Assembly (NCBI RefSeq): GCF_000328475.2
Contig: NC_026498.1
Span: forward strand, 248,001 to 312,000
Direction of reading: 5' to 3'
Origin: Mycosarcoma maydis
Taxonomy: Eukaryota; Basidiomycota; Ustilaginomycetes; Ustilaginales
Length of the DNA stretch: 64,000 bases
Part shown: piece after piece, positions 52,626-63,030 of the stretch
Layout: the number at the start of each line of letters is the position of its first letter
How positions within the stretch are numbered: the first letter of the stretch is position 1
Translations under genes and position numbers: made by a program
Notes under the pieces: model-generated
What the model was told of the DNA's origin: nothing
Database searches by the model: none
What the model saw: only the letters and a program-made list of their open reading frames with translations

Positions 52626-53179
52626 GATTCAAACAGCGTCGACCGGTGTGGACTATGTGACAATGATACTTGAGAGACGCCTTGCCAGTTGATGTTGCTG
52701 CCGACGGTCAATGTGAATGCGCAACCAAAGCAAGCTGGAGACTCACAAACATCAATCGACTGATTGCACCGAGTCGATCGTGGATGGTACGTGCGCCGCT
52801 TCTCGTGCGGTTGATTTCTTTGACGCGTCTGACATTTTAACGCCTCAATTTACGCCATGTCTTTAATACGTGTGATTATCGTGTGCAAAATAAATCACGA
52901 ATATTCGTCGACATTCGTGATTCACAATTTCACAATCTGTGAATTTCACGATTGCAGCAAATGCGAAAGACAGACTCACACTGTGACTGGCTTAACGTTG
53001 AACAAAGAAAGCACCAAAGTGGATACAATCACAAAGTGGTGTTGTTGCGTGTTGGTTTCGCATTCACATTCATGATTGCCTCTCAACCAACAACTCCCAT
53101 GTAGTCTGTCGTCTTTGTGCTCGTTCATCTCGAACCACATCCGCTCGCAGACGCAGCGACTCGACTCCTCATATCAGCC
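52626..53179. other. Divergent promoter region, PDK-type kinase and ORC1
   Basis: No gene. GANTC-type motifs lie at 52893-52960, including AATCACGA at 52893 and TCGTGATT at 52915. Confidence 0.6.
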
Positions 53180-56122
53180 ATGCCGCCCGCCATCACGCCC
53201 ACCTACTCTTTCCAGCCGATGGATCCAGTACCATCGTCCGAAGCTGGCGCTTCCACGAGCCACTTTCGCGCTTTCACCCGTACAGAACGTCCCATCGAGA
53301 CAGTCCCCGATTCCGAAGGCGAAGAGATTTCCTCGGACGATGAGTATCAAGATCCACGCCTTCGAAGACCATCGCCATCTTCATCCCAACAGCCCGTCGA
53401 GCCCGAGGAGTTTCACATCGGCGATGCCGTCTACCTTCCCTCTTCGTACCAAGCGCCGCTGGCCGGCGTCCTCACCCATCTCTGGACAGATGCTTCCGAA
53501 CAGGGCAAGATCTTTGGCGTATGTCGACTCCTTCACTGGCCCGAGTGGATGTCGACCATGGCCAAAAAGCGCATGGCCGGCATCACAAGTCGACACGAGA
53601 TCTACTATACCCACAAAGCCACCTCGCTCACCAAACGTAGAACAAAGACGAGCGCAAGATCAGGAAAGGAAGGCGACACGTTCGAAGCCGGTCCGTCCCT
53701 GCACGACTACTCGTTCGACGTTGACGAGATCATCGCCAAGGTGCACATCCATTCGAGCCACGCTGAATGCGCCAAAGCGATCAAGGAGTCGTCTGCGCTT
53801 TCAGCTATTCATCCCAACCAGTCCGCCGACCAAACAGCAGCACCTGATGCAAACACAAACCCAAACTCCAATGCAAAGAGAAGGCCGACCAAGCCACACA
53901 CACTGTACAAGAACAAATCTTTCCCAACCCATCTTTTCTGTGAACGCGCAGTGGATCCCAACAGAGAGCTCTTCTGGAGAATCGATTGGGCGAGATTGAT
54001 CGAAAAGGGAAAGCTAGGCGCCGGCTGGGATCTCCACGACGATTCTTCCGACGTGGCCACATCGGAAGGTCAGGGCGTCAAGGATCTCGTGGAGCAAGTG
54101 CAGAAAGGCTCGCAGTTAGCTTCGGCTGAAACTGTCGATTCGCCATCCGCTTCTCGACGCCCACCACGAGCCTCTGCTTCGTCTGCCGCCGCTTCCGCAA
54201 TCGACCTTGACTCTTCCAAGCCCAATCGTAGTCGTGCCACTGGCACACCATCGTCCATAGCCGACCTCAACGACTCGGCACCCAAACGACGACCTGGACG
54301 ACCACGCAAAGAGGACTCGCTCTCTGCTGGCGTCGAAGCGCGCAAACGCACATACTCTCGCAAAAAGACAAACGGATTCGCCTCAGACTCGGATATTGTG
54401 TCCGACGACTCGTTTCAGAGTGGTGACGAGTTTCAAGTGGAAGACAATTTGCTGGTGAAAGCGATGCACCTCGATACGCCCGAATCGTCCGACAATGAAG
54501 GGTCGCAATTCAGCGCTCCACTCAGCGATGCCGAGCTCGATGATGACGACAATGACAATTGTGGCAAGACCTTCAATCTTACGCCTCGCAAGCGCAAGCT
54601 CCCGAAAGACGCTCCGCCAATGACCCCTTCTAAACGACGCGTGCTCTCCACTGTACACAGCATGTCGCTGGGATTGGCGAGCCCTGTGAAAGCACAGGCC
54701 ACGCCTCGATCCAAAGCGCGATTGATGGGCCTCAAAGCGCGCAGTCTGCCTCACCCGACGTTGCCTGCACGACCACCCAAGCTGTCGCTCCTGCCGAGCC
54801 AAGAGGCGCAGACGCTCAGTGCGCACGACCGTGCGAAACGGTTGCTGCACGTTGGTGCCACCCCGGACCACCTGCCATGTCGCGAGGATCAGTACGAAGA
54901 GATCATGGCTTGCGTCGAAGATGCGGTCGAGGAAGGTATCGGTGGATGCGTCTACGTCTCAGGCGTTCCCGGTACTGGTAAGACGGCTACGGTACGCGAG
55001 GTGATCCGTGCACTCACGGCTCGAGCCGAACGCAACGAAATGAACCCTTTCTCGTTTGTCGAGATCAACGGTATGAAGCTCGCGGATGCCTCACAGGCGT
55101 ACACGTTGCTCTGGTCGGCGATCTCCGGAGGACAGCGAACGTCGCCCAAGACAGCGCTTGGATTGTTGAGCTCGCACTTTGCACGCGTGGGTGCCAAGAT
55201 GTCTGGAGCAGCTGGTGGAGCCGGTGTAGGCGCAGGTCCTGGTAGAGCAGCCACAGTAGTCTTGATGGACGAGTTGGATCAGTTGGTAACGGCGAGGCAG
55301 GATGTGATGTACAACATGTTCAATTGGCCCAACACACGCGGTTCGAGGTTGGTAGTGATCGCGGTGGCCAACACGATGGATTTGCCAGAGAGGACGTTGA
55401 ATGCCAAAGTGGCGAGTAGGCTGGGTATGACCAGGATCACGTTTATGCCGTATACGGATAGGCAGCTGGTGGAGATCGTCAAGTCACGGCTGGGCATTTG
55501 CAGCCAAGAGACGGACGACTCGGCGGTGGTGGACAAGGCTAGCATCGACAATGGGTGTAGCAAAGTTCTCAGTCTGGACGCGATCACGTACGTTGGCAAA
55601 CGCGTTTCCAACGTCTCCGGTGACGCTCGACGCATGCTCGACGTCTGTCGGCGCTCGATCGAACTGGTAGAGCTGCAAGCGAAAGTTTGCGGCAGTTTGA
55701 TTCCCAAACCCGTCTCGATTCTCGACATGAAATCCGTGCTGGACAGTATGGTCAAGTCCGGAAAAGTGTCGCACATCCTGAGTGTTTCTCTGCATGCGAA
55801 AATGGTGCTACTCAGTCTGCTCTCGTGCCTGAGGAGAAGCGGATTGGCAGAAGCAGAATTCGCCGACGTCGTCGCTCACCACACAGCCGTGTGTAGGATG
55901 TACGGCATATCGTCGTTTGGCTCAACAGCGATTGCGCATGAGCCGGCACTCACCGCGCCACTCGCCACACTGTGCTCACTGGGTCTGGTCGTATGTGTAG
56001 GTCAGGGTGCAGGAACAGGTAGAGCGGCCGGCTTCGCAAGATTGATGCTGGCATGCCAGGAGGACGAGGTCCGATTGGCGTTCGAACACGACCCGGATCA
56101 ACGCTTGCGAAAGATGCTCTAG
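53180..56122 (+). CDS. ORC1: Origin recognition complex subunit 1
   Basis: A 980-residue ORC1, the ATPase subunit of the six-protein complex that marks replication origins and loads MCM with Cdc6. An N-terminal BAH domain spans about 72-280 (FHIGDAVYLPS, then LFCERAVDP). A long acidic and basic disordered linker follows (about 330-560), including RPGRPRKED, an AT-hook-like block. The AAA+ domain starts near 570. Walker A is GVPGTGKT with Lys601 and Walker B is LMDELD with Asp697-Glu698. A winged-helix part ends the protein. The start is ATG 53180; the open frame begins earlier on GTG. The gene is intron-free. Confidence 0.96.
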   Translation: MPPAITPTYSFQPMDPVPSSEAGASTSHFRAFTRTERPIETVPDSEGEEISSDDEYQDPRLRRPSPSSSQQPVEPEEFHIGDAVYLPSSYQAPLAGVLTHLWTDASEQGKIFGVCRLLHWPEWMSTMAKKRMAGITSRHEIYYTHKATSLTKRRTKTSARSGKEGDTFEAGPSLHDYSFDVDEIIAKVHIHSSHAECAKAIKESSALSAIHPNQSADQTAAPDANTNPNSNAKRRPTKPHTLYKNKSFPTHLFCERAVDPNRELFWRIDWARLIEKGKLGAGWDLHDDSSDVATSEGQGVKDLVEQVQKGSQLASAETVDSPSASRRPPRASASSAAASAIDLDSSKPNRSRATGTPSSIADLNDSAPKRRPGRPRKEDSLSAGVEARKRTYSRKKTNGFASDSDIVSDDSFQSGDEFQVEDNLLVKAMHLDTPESSDNEGSQFSAPLSDAELDDDDNDNCGKTFNLTPRKRKLPKDAPPMTPSKRRVLSTVHSMSLGLASPVKAQATPRSKARLMGLKARSLPHPTLPARPPKLSLLPSQEAQTLSAHDRAKRLLHVGATPDHLPCREDQYEEIMACVEDAVEEGIGGCVYVSGVPGTGKTATVREVIRALTARAERNEMNPFSFVEINGMKLADASQAYTLLWSAISGGQRTSPKTALGLLSSHFARVGAKMSGAAGGAGVGAGPGRAATVVLMDELDQLVTARQDVMYNMFNWPNTRGSRLVVIAVANTMDLPERTLNAKVASRLGMTRITFMPYTDRQLVEIVKSRLGICSQETDDSAVVDKASIDNGCSKVLSLDAITYVGKRVSNVSGDARRMLDVCRRSIELVELQAKVCGSLIPKPVSILDMKSVLDSMVKSGKVSHILSVSLHAKMVLLSLLSCLRRSGLAEAEFADVVAHHTAVCRMYGISSFGSTAIAHEPALTAPLATLCSLGLVVCVGQGAGTGRAAGFARLMLACQEDEVRLAFEHDPDQRLRKML

Positions 56123-56371
56123 ACCATCCCGCCTCGGTCTCGTTTACAATTCACCAGATTCCACATGGTTTCAAAAGCATTAACTTATTCGCATCAAGGC
56201 TGTGTCGACTCAACTTGTGCTTGAACTCAGAACACGACACACCAAAGCACACAGGCACAATCATGAATTGCCAAGATCGACTTTGGAAAGGAGTTTCGAT
56301 GACATGCGCGTTGTTCAAATGGCGGGTGGTGAGGGATAAAAGTGTAACATGACAAGTGCACAAGTCTCGCT

Positions 56372-58726
56372 TTAGGTGGTGGAGGCGGCGGGCTTGAACC
56401 TGCTCTGGCGATTGCGAAGGAGACAGTAGTCGCCGTACAGGTTAGCGTTGCCCGGCCACGACGTGGGCAGCCAAAAAGCTCGATGCATGGCAGCGCCAGC
56501 CTTACGCGCCAGCGTGGTGAGCAACCGCTCGCGCGGATCCACGACTGCGCGGCTGAATTCGGCATCGAGAAAAGCGCCGCAAAACACGCGATCCCACTCG
56601 TCACTCATGCTAGCATAGCGAGGCTCGTAGCGCGACTCTGCGCCCGAAACCAAGCTTCGATGCGGTAGGTCGAGGTCTACAAGATAGTCGCACGTGGACA
56701 CGTCGACGTATCGGTCCATCTCTTGCTGGTTGAGATCATTGAATCCGCGCTGAACACGCCGCGTAATCGAGGACCACGGCCAAGCCCAGCCAAGCAACGT
56801 TTCGAGAGTATGCGCTACAGCGTCCGCATGCTCGACCGCCGAAGCTCCGTCCACATCGAAATGCTTGGGAAGAATGCCGTCGAAGTCGCTCTGGATCCAC
56901 TCGACCTCGACGCCCGCGGGGACGAGGAAGTGGGTGGGGAACCGGTGCCATTCCTTGCCATAGCACAGCCTAACCGGCTTGTCAAGCGTCGACAATGGTG
57001 TGAGGTGGATCGAGAGGTCAACACTGACACCCTTGTTCTCAGCTCCGTAGCCTCGGTCGTTGTACTCCTTCTCCTGCTCCGTAGCGACTGGCGAGAGACC
57101 GCGTGCAATGCGCTGCTGGATCGCCGGGCTGAGCGTTTCCGGGAACACGTCGGCAACCACGCGAGGCAGCTCGTACCCTTCAAAGTGAAACAGAACATCA
57201 AACGGTGAATGATAGTGGTTCAGCTGGCCCACAGATCGCAAGACGCCAAGCAGAATCGCAATCGCAAGCACCGAAGAGGTGATGGTCGTAAATACGCTCG
57301 ATTTGGAAGCGCGGTAAGGAGACTTTGTGACCTGAACAAAGCCAACTTCGGCAAGTGAGCGGATCAGGTAGAGAGAGACGGCGGCGTTGAGGCAGAGTAG
57401 CGTATAGGCCGGGTACATGAAGCGTTCTTCCTTGTGTGGCTGCACACTGAGCAGAATGAACCAAAGGTAGAAAGGAGCAATGCGGAGAAGCGCAAGCGAG
57501 AAGAGGCTCGACGGTTCTTCCGTCGACGCGTGGCCTTTCTTGGTTTCGAGCATTGGCCTTTGGAAGCGTTTGGGATCCAGCCTTGCGGTGACAAGCATGA
57601 GAGGAAGTGAAAGCAGAGCAAGAAGAAAGAAGACGTTGAAATTGAGGAGCAGGTTGGAGAAATAGTAGGTGAGTGGTTCGGTGCCATAGAGCTCAGGACC
57701 AGCGCCACGGCTCCTGGAAAAGAGATTGTAGAGGACAGTGTTGAGTGGCACAAAGGAGAGCTTGCCGTATGCCAGGGTGTCAATGGCAACGGCAGGCAGT
57801 CCAAGAATGGTAGAGAGAACAGCGGCGCCAATTGCAGTCGACCACCTAGACATGACCCAGTTTGAATAATTGCCGTTTGCAACAATGTCGTCGCCGCGGA
57901 GGAGGAGCTGTTCAATAACAAACGGAAGTGCGAGGATGATGGCGAAAGGCCAACCGATGATGGCACCCGTAGCGAACGAAAATGCGGCGAGCAGGAGGCG
58001 CTCGGATCGGAAAGGTCGCTGCGATGGATTCGAGAGAACCGACGGGTGCGACGAGGGGAGTCGTGCCGGGTAGAGGCAGGAGGAAAAGGCCAGGGTAGTA
58101 GCATGCATGACAAAAGTGGAGGGCAAGAAAGCAGTGGAAGCTTCGTAGATACCAGCGCTGGTAGCCAGAGCAATGAGACAGTAGCGTCCCACCCTAGCGC
58201 TAAAGACATCGGCAACCGCCTTGTAGAACCTGGCGTCTACAAAGGAAGAGACAAAGGCGAGAAGCAGGCGAACGGCGAAAAAGATTTGACGTTTGCCAAC
58301 ACCAAAGTAGGCAAGCGATTTGGTAAGAGGCCAGTACTGTGCGATGAAAGCCCAAGATCGAATCGCGAACTGAGGCGAATATTCCCAGGTTTGGAAGGGC
58401 ACGGATGCGTGATGTTGACCGCGCGCAAAGACGAGAAGGTGAAGCGGTTCCCAGTAACCGAACGTCTCGTCGCAGTCCTTGATGACTGAGTACATGGCGG
58501 ACGATACGCGGATGATGATGAGGAAGCGGAAGGCGGCCGAGATGGATGGTGACCAAGCAGGTTTCTGGTGCATCTTAGCATAATCCTGCAACAGCGCATT
58601 GCGACGAGAGAGGAGGGCATCCTTAGCAGCCGCATCCTTAGCAGCCGAAGCTTTAGCGTAAGCAGCATTCCCCTGCTGTTGGAAGCGCAGTCCCTGAGAC
58701 TTGGGAATGTGCGGTGGAGTCGCCAT
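56372..58726 (-). CDS. ALG9: Alpha-1,2-mannosyltransferase ALG9
   Basis: A 784-residue ER membrane glycosyltransferase of family GT22. ALG9 adds two alpha-1,2-mannoses to the lipid-linked N-glycan precursor from dolichol-phosphate mannose. The luminal hallmark DCDETFGYWEPLHLL (about residue 85) and FQTWEYSPQFAIRSW are clear, as is HKEERFMYPAYTLL in the second half. Eight or more hydrophobic segments follow the first 55 residues. The N terminus has an Ala/Lys-rich cytosolic extension, and the C-terminal luminal region is about 150 residues longer than in yeast. The start is ATG 58726. It is convergent with ORC1. Confidence 0.95.
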   Translation of the reverse strand: MATPPHIPKSQGLRFQQQGNAAYAKASAAKDAAAKDALLSRRNALLQDYAKMHQKPAWSPSISAAFRFLIIIRVSSAMYSVIKDCDETFGYWEPLHLLVFARGQHHASVPFQTWEYSPQFAIRSWAFIAQYWPLTKSLAYFGVGKRQIFFAVRLLLAFVSSFVDARFYKAVADVFSARVGRYCLIALATSAGIYEASTAFLPSTFVMHATTLAFSSCLYPARLPSSHPSVLSNPSQRPFRSERLLLAAFSFATGAIIGWPFAIILALPFVIEQLLLRGDDIVANGNYSNWVMSRWSTAIGAAVLSTILGLPAVAIDTLAYGKLSFVPLNTVLYNLFSRSRGAGPELYGTEPLTYYFSNLLLNFNVFFLLALLSLPLMLVTARLDPKRFQRPMLETKKGHASTEEPSSLFSLALLRIAPFYLWFILLSVQPHKEERFMYPAYTLLCLNAAVSLYLIRSLAEVGFVQVTKSPYRASKSSVFTTITSSVLAIAILLGVLRSVGQLNHYHSPFDVLFHFEGYELPRVVADVFPETLSPAIQQRIARGLSPVATEQEKEYNDRGYGAENKGVSVDLSIHLTPLSTLDKPVRLCYGKEWHRFPTHFLVPAGVEVEWIQSDFDGILPKHFDVDGASAVEHADAVAHTLETLLGWAWPWSSITRRVQRGFNDLNQQEMDRYVDVSTCDYLVDLDLPHRSLVSGAESRYEPRYASMSDEWDRVFCGAFLDAEFSRAVVDPRERLLTTLARKAGAAMHRAFWLPTSWPGNANLYGDYCLLRNRQSRFKPAASTT

Positions 58727-59190
58727 ATCGTCGTTTCACCCACTCGCTCGAGGGTGGTGGCAAATGGCAAAGATGGAAACCCAAGTGACAGAGTGTTGGA
58801 CAAGAAGAACGCGCAGAGTTGTGATTCACGATTGGAGCTCTCAGTTGAGATCGGGGCGCTTAATCGTGATCAAGACCTTGGTAATCGCCCCAAAATCGGG
58901 AACTTCTAAAGTGCAACCAGCTCAGGCATTTTAAAGTATGCGAGATATCCGTTTTTGCTTCTCACATCTAAGTTATACTTACACAATACGCAACGAAAAG
59001 CAACCGCAACTTCGTGCATCTCTCTGCGTTCACGCTTGCTGTGAGTCTGTGAGTGTTGCTCTATTCAAGACTAGTCTTGAGTGACTGCAACTGCAAAGAT
59101 CTGCAAGCCGCAACCAAGCGTGGTTTGCCATGTCATGCTTGCTCAAACAACGGCTTCGCCTCGCTCATCGCGCAAATCTGTGATTCGCGG

Positions 59191-59218
59191 GAATCACGAA
59201 TCGTGAACCGTGAATCGG
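59191..59218. repeat. Phased heptad array, GAATC family
   Basis: Four in-phase units: GAATCAC, GAATCGT, GAACCGT, GAATCGG. Confidence 0.8.
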
Positions 59219-59272
59219 GACATGCTGGTAGCAGCGCGGTCAGAGTGCTTCACTCGCTTGTATATCTTGAGC

Positions 59273-59313
59273 ACGGAGCGTGGAGCACGGAGCATGGGGC
59301 ACGGAGCATGGAG
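59273..59313. repeat. Degenerate ACGGAGC heptad array
   Basis: Six 7-base units alternate between ACGGAGC (three copies) and variants GTGGAGC, ATGGGGC and ATGGAGT. Same unit as the array at 42454. Confidence 0.85.
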
Positions 59314-59441
59314 TGCAACGGTAATTGTGAGATTGAAATAATGCAAGGGTATCACAGATCAAACTGCATACACGGCCAACATGGAACGTCGTGCCTGTTT
59401 ATTGACCAAATGCCTTTTCGAGACCGGAGAGCAAACGCTGT

Positions 59442-60157
59442 TCAAAGATTGGCTCGACAAACTCTCCGTCTTCGGTGAACCATTCGCCTGTGGAAATCAG
59501 GATTAGGGAAGCAAGGTCAGTCAGTCATACATGCTGGCTTTGCCAAAGCGTCCGCCACTTACCTAGATGTCCCAGCGGTAGCGACGAGTTCTTGCGTGCC
59601 AGAAGCGATTTTGCTTCACTGCTTTTCCTTGTGTAGTCAATCTGGAGAGTATATGCTGGAGGCGTCAAGATGGCTTGACCGGCGCTGGTCTGGGAATTCG
59701 ACTTGGTAGCTTTTGGCAGCGGAGGTGATGCAATGGTGAGTGACTCGATTTCTGTTGGATCCGAGGTGGTCTTGCGTGTGCCCGAAAAGATGAGATTGCC
59801 CTGCAGATACGAGTCAACCATCTGGATGCCCGACAAGAGAATGTAGATGACTACAGCGATGGCGCACGCTTGCTTGTTGCGTTTCCACTCCTTTTCCACG
59901 AAGTACGCCCAGATCGAGGTACCGATCATGATGGCCGAAGCGACAAAACCAAGCACGAGGCGCAAATCGGTATGAAAATGGCTGACCTTGAACGGCGCAA
60001 AGCCCTGTGCTTTGGTTGATGATCCATTCGCTCCTGGTTGACGCGATAGGATGCGCTCCACCGCCTCATCGCACGTCGCCTTTAGCTCGGTGAGATTTGA
60101 ATTGTCGACGACAACTCTGTCAGCCTTGGGCTTTGAATCGGCGACTCTCTTGGCCAT
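59442..60157 (-). CDS. SPC2: Signal peptidase complex subunit 2 (SPC2), last exon apparently frameshifted
   Basis: SPC2 is a two-pass ER membrane subunit that aids signal-peptide cleavage. Exon 1 is 60157-59563 and exon 2 starts at 59488 after a 74-base GTAAGT...CAG intron. Residues 50-90 hold PFKVSHFHTDLRLVLGF, then two hydrophobic helices, as in the family. After splicing the end reads HLGEWFTEDGEF, then CRANL and a stop at 59442. If the A4 run at 59459-59462 had only three A, the frame would continue into VEPIFEQRLLSGLEKAFGQ and stop at 59399, a natural-looking SPC2 tail. So the last exon carries a 1-base insertion, from assembly error or real mutation. ATG 60157 has A at -3. Without splicing the frame runs on to 59525. 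Confidence 0.85.
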
Positions 60158-60266
60158 GATGAACGTGACGTGTAGGGAATGGTGGCTGCGGTCCTGGCGT
60201 GTCAAGAGGGTTGGCAAGGCCAGCAAATCGAGCAGCTCAAACAAGTCTTTACAGCAACCGTTTTGT

Positions 60267-60294
60267 GAGTCGTGAGTCGTGAATCGTGAATCAA
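60267..60294. repeat. Phased heptad array, GAGTCGT to GAATCGT
   Basis: Four in-phase units: GAGTCGT, GAGTCGT, GAATCGT, GAATCAA. Confidence 0.85.
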
Positions 60295-60427
60295 GCTTCG
60301 TGCTTGCTTGCCATCACTCACGGATGTCACTTTGTGGTTGCTCGCTACGTGGAAGCCAAACCAAGCAGCCCAGAATCAGTCACGAGTGAACGCTTTGATC
60401 AACGATCACGTGTCATCGCGCATTCAG

Positions 60428-60455
60428 GACTCGCGACTCACGACTCACGACTCCT
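60428..60455. repeat. Phased heptad array, GACTCAC
   Basis: Four in-phase units: GACTCGC, GACTCAC, GACTCAC, GACTCCT. Confidence 0.85.
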
Positions 60456-60578
60456 GGTAAGAATGTTACGCTTATCGAACCAACATTCGTGATTCTTCTA
60501 GACACGACGTGCTACCATAGACATGCGAAGTGCGACACCGACACGAGGCGTGAGACACGAGCGTGGAGATTCGTGATT

Positions 60579-60579
<1 letters not shown>

Positions 60580-60609
<30 letters not shown>
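60580..60609. repeat. Poly-A run of 30 bases
   Basis: Thirty consecutive A flanked on the left by GATTCGTGATTC and on the right by two GATTCAC units. Could be a slippage tract or a reverse-transcript tail. Confidence 0.9.
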
Positions 60610-60611
<2 letters not shown>

Positions 60612-60637
60612 TTCACGATTCACGATTTGTGATTCCG
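60610..60637. repeat. Phased heptad array, GATTCAC
   Basis: Four in-phase units: GATTCAC, GATTCAC, GATTTGT, GATTCCG, starting at the last base of the poly-A tract. Confidence 0.85.
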
Positions 60638-61284
60638 AGGCAATTCGTGATTGTTAGACCCTTCCGACCGAGTCTAAACTTGAATCGATTTTCAGAGGAG
60701 GGACGCCCATCACGAATTTCTGCTGCACCAGAGCAGTCAATTGAGCGTGACGAAAATTCAGCGACGAATCGTGAATCGAAATCGTGAATCTTCTTGAGAT
60801 GCGCCCTTTTTTTCCTCTAAATTTTTTCTTTTCCGCTGTGTGTGTCGTTTGCAGGCTCTCTTCCAGCAACGCGCAAAAAGCGGAGGCTTCCCCAGCACAG
60901 CTCATCAGCCTGAGTCTGTGAGTCTGTGAGTCTGTGAGTGTGGGTGGCGCTCTGCGGAGATTCGCGATTGTCATTTGGCCAATCGTGAATTGGAGCAGAC
61001 ACACAAACAGTCACACCAGCCTGTGAGCGTGAGCCGTGACCCGATTCACGATTCGTGATTGTGACTCTGAGATTCATGATTCTCAATCACGAATTTCATT
61101 TTGCTGATCGTGTCGCAAATTCATCACTCTGTGTCCTCCTCACCAACCACAACAACAAGCCTTGCTTTCTTCTTTCGCAGGGTCTTTCTCAAACCGTTCC
61201 AGTCCTGCTCATAATCGCTAGGACGACGTATTCCAATCTCTCCAATCTTTCGCCGTTTCTCGTCGACAGAACTACTCGCCCATC

Positions 61285-63030
61285 ATGCGTAAGTATTTCG
61301 CCTTCAGAGGCAACTCTGCCTCGTCTCTCATCCACATACCGTAGCTAACGGTTTGTCCTTCTTTTCTTCCCTTGCTTTTACAAAATATAGCGCCTAAAAG
61401 GGGACAGAAGATGGCGCTCAACGACTTCTTGGCCGACGAGTCCACCGGCAAGACCTCCTGGGCCGATGAGATGGACGATCTTCCCATCTCCTCTGCTCCT
61501 CGCGACTCCAGCTACCGTCGCGGCGGTGACTTCCTCTCCAGCGTTCCCGATCGTGTCGATCGTGATCGCGCCTACGGTGCCGACCGTGGCTTTGAACGTC
61601 CCGAGCGAAGCTACCCGCCTCGCGAAGAGCATCCTATCCCCGACAAGCCCCCCTTCACCGCCTTCGTTGGCAACCTCTCCTTCGACGTCATGGAGGCCGA
61701 CGTAGAAAACTTTTTCGCTCCCTCCAAGGCCGTCAGTATCCGCATCGTCACTGGACACGACGGAAAGCCTAAGGGTTTCGGCTACGTCGAATTTCAGTCT
61801 CAGGACGACCTCCGAGCTGCTCTCGACCGTACCGGTACGCAGCTCGCCAGCAGAACCGTCCGTATCAGCGTTGCCGAGCCACCTAAGAGTGCCTTCGGCG
61901 GCGACCGCCCCATGCAGTCCAGCCAGGCTGATGATGCCTCTCAGTGGCGCCGCGCTGGCCCGCTGCCTCCTGCAGAGCCTCGCGGTGGCTTTGCTCCTCG
62001 CCCCGAGCGGTCTGGTGTACCTCGTACCGAAGGCTCCGGCTTTGACAACATGGATGTCAGCGGTGGCGTTCGAAGCGGTTTTGGTGCCAAATTCCAGTCC
62101 GCACCCCCTTCCAACCGCCCTCCACGCGATCTCGCCCCGGCGGAACCCAGCCAGGGCGACCTTGCCAGCCAGTGGAGGACAGGCAAGCCTGTAGAGGGCC
62201 GTTCCCCTGCCAACTCGCGCCGTCCCTCTGGCATGGCTGACTCGGACTCGCGACGATCCTCCTTCCGTCACCGCAACGATGCCAACGATGTCGACGATCG
62301 TTTTGCATCTCAAGAACGCATGGGCTTTGGCTCCAAGTTCACGCCTGACCAGACTCCCCCCGAGAGCCCCGGCAACGCCAAGAAGGGCTTTGGCTTCGGT
62401 GCCGCCGAGCGACGTACCAGTGGTCAACCTCCCGCTGCAGCCACCGCCTCTGAATCCACCGACAACTGGCGTACTGCCAAGAAGCCCAGCTCGAACTCGT
62501 CCAGCCCTGCTCCATCCGCTACGGCTCCCGCGGAGCGCAAGAAGCTTGACCTCAAGCCTCGCTCCGCTGAGAGCGCTGCCGCTGCTGCCGCTTCAAGCAA
62601 CAGCTCCAAGCCCAACCCATTCGGCAATGCCAAGCCCGTTGACGCCTCTGAGCGTGAGCGACAGATCGAGGAGAAGCTCCATCAACGTGAAAAGGAGAGG
62701 CAAGAGGAACTCAAGGCCAAGAAGGAGAAAGCAAAGGCTGAGAAGGAGAAGAGGGACAAAGCTGATGCGACTGGTGCCACCGACAAAGCACAGTCCGACG
62801 CCGCAGAGACGTCTTCCCCCGTTGCAGAGAATACTGCACCTGCGGTTACTATCGAGGCCCGTGCCGCGCCACCTACAGGTGCTTGGGGCGGAGGACGCAA
62901 GCCTTCTGGTGCGCTCGTCGGTGGTGAGCAGAGCTCAGCTGATGCATCCGCTGCTGGCGACGAAAAGGCCGCCGATGCTCAGGTAGACGAGGTGGCTGAG
63001 AAGGTTCAAGAGGCCAAGATCGAGGCTTGA
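61285..63030 (+). CDS. TIF3: Translation initiation factor eIF4B (Tif3-like)
   Basis: A 547-residue RNA-binding protein that stimulates the eIF4A helicase during scanning. Exon 1 is only four bases (61285-61288, ATG plus C); a 102-base intron (GTAAGT...ATATAG, 61289-61390) leads to exon 2 at 61391. The start then reads MPPKRGQKMALNDFLADE, as in fungal eIF4B proteins; without the intron no such start exists. One RRM lies at about 92-168, with RNP2 AFVGNLSFD and RNP1 KGFGYVEF. Repeats rich in Arg, Ser, Gly and Pro follow, with recurrent DLASQWRTGKP and FGSKF/FGAKF motifs, then a Lys/Glu coiled stretch (about 425-465). The upstream region is shared with SPC2. Confidence 0.93.

Larger units (their letters stand above)
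58727..59441. other. Spacer between ALG9 and SPC2
   Basis: No independent gene. It holds the ALG9 promoter and the SPC2 3' region; bases 59399-59441 would be coding if the SPC2 frameshift were absent. It contains a GANTC run at 59191-59218 and the degenerate ACGGAGC array at 59273-59313. Confidence 0.6.
60158..61284. other. Divergent promoter region SPC2/eIF4B, densest heptad zone
   Basis: No gene. It contains the highest concentration of GANTC heptads in the window, at 60267-60294, 60428-60455, 60487, 60571, 60610-60637, 60645, 60764-60790, 60982 and 61022-61092, plus a 30-base poly-A run at 60580-60609 and a GAGTCTGT octamer tandem at about 60912-60940. Promoters of both genes must lie among these. 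Confidence 0.7.
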
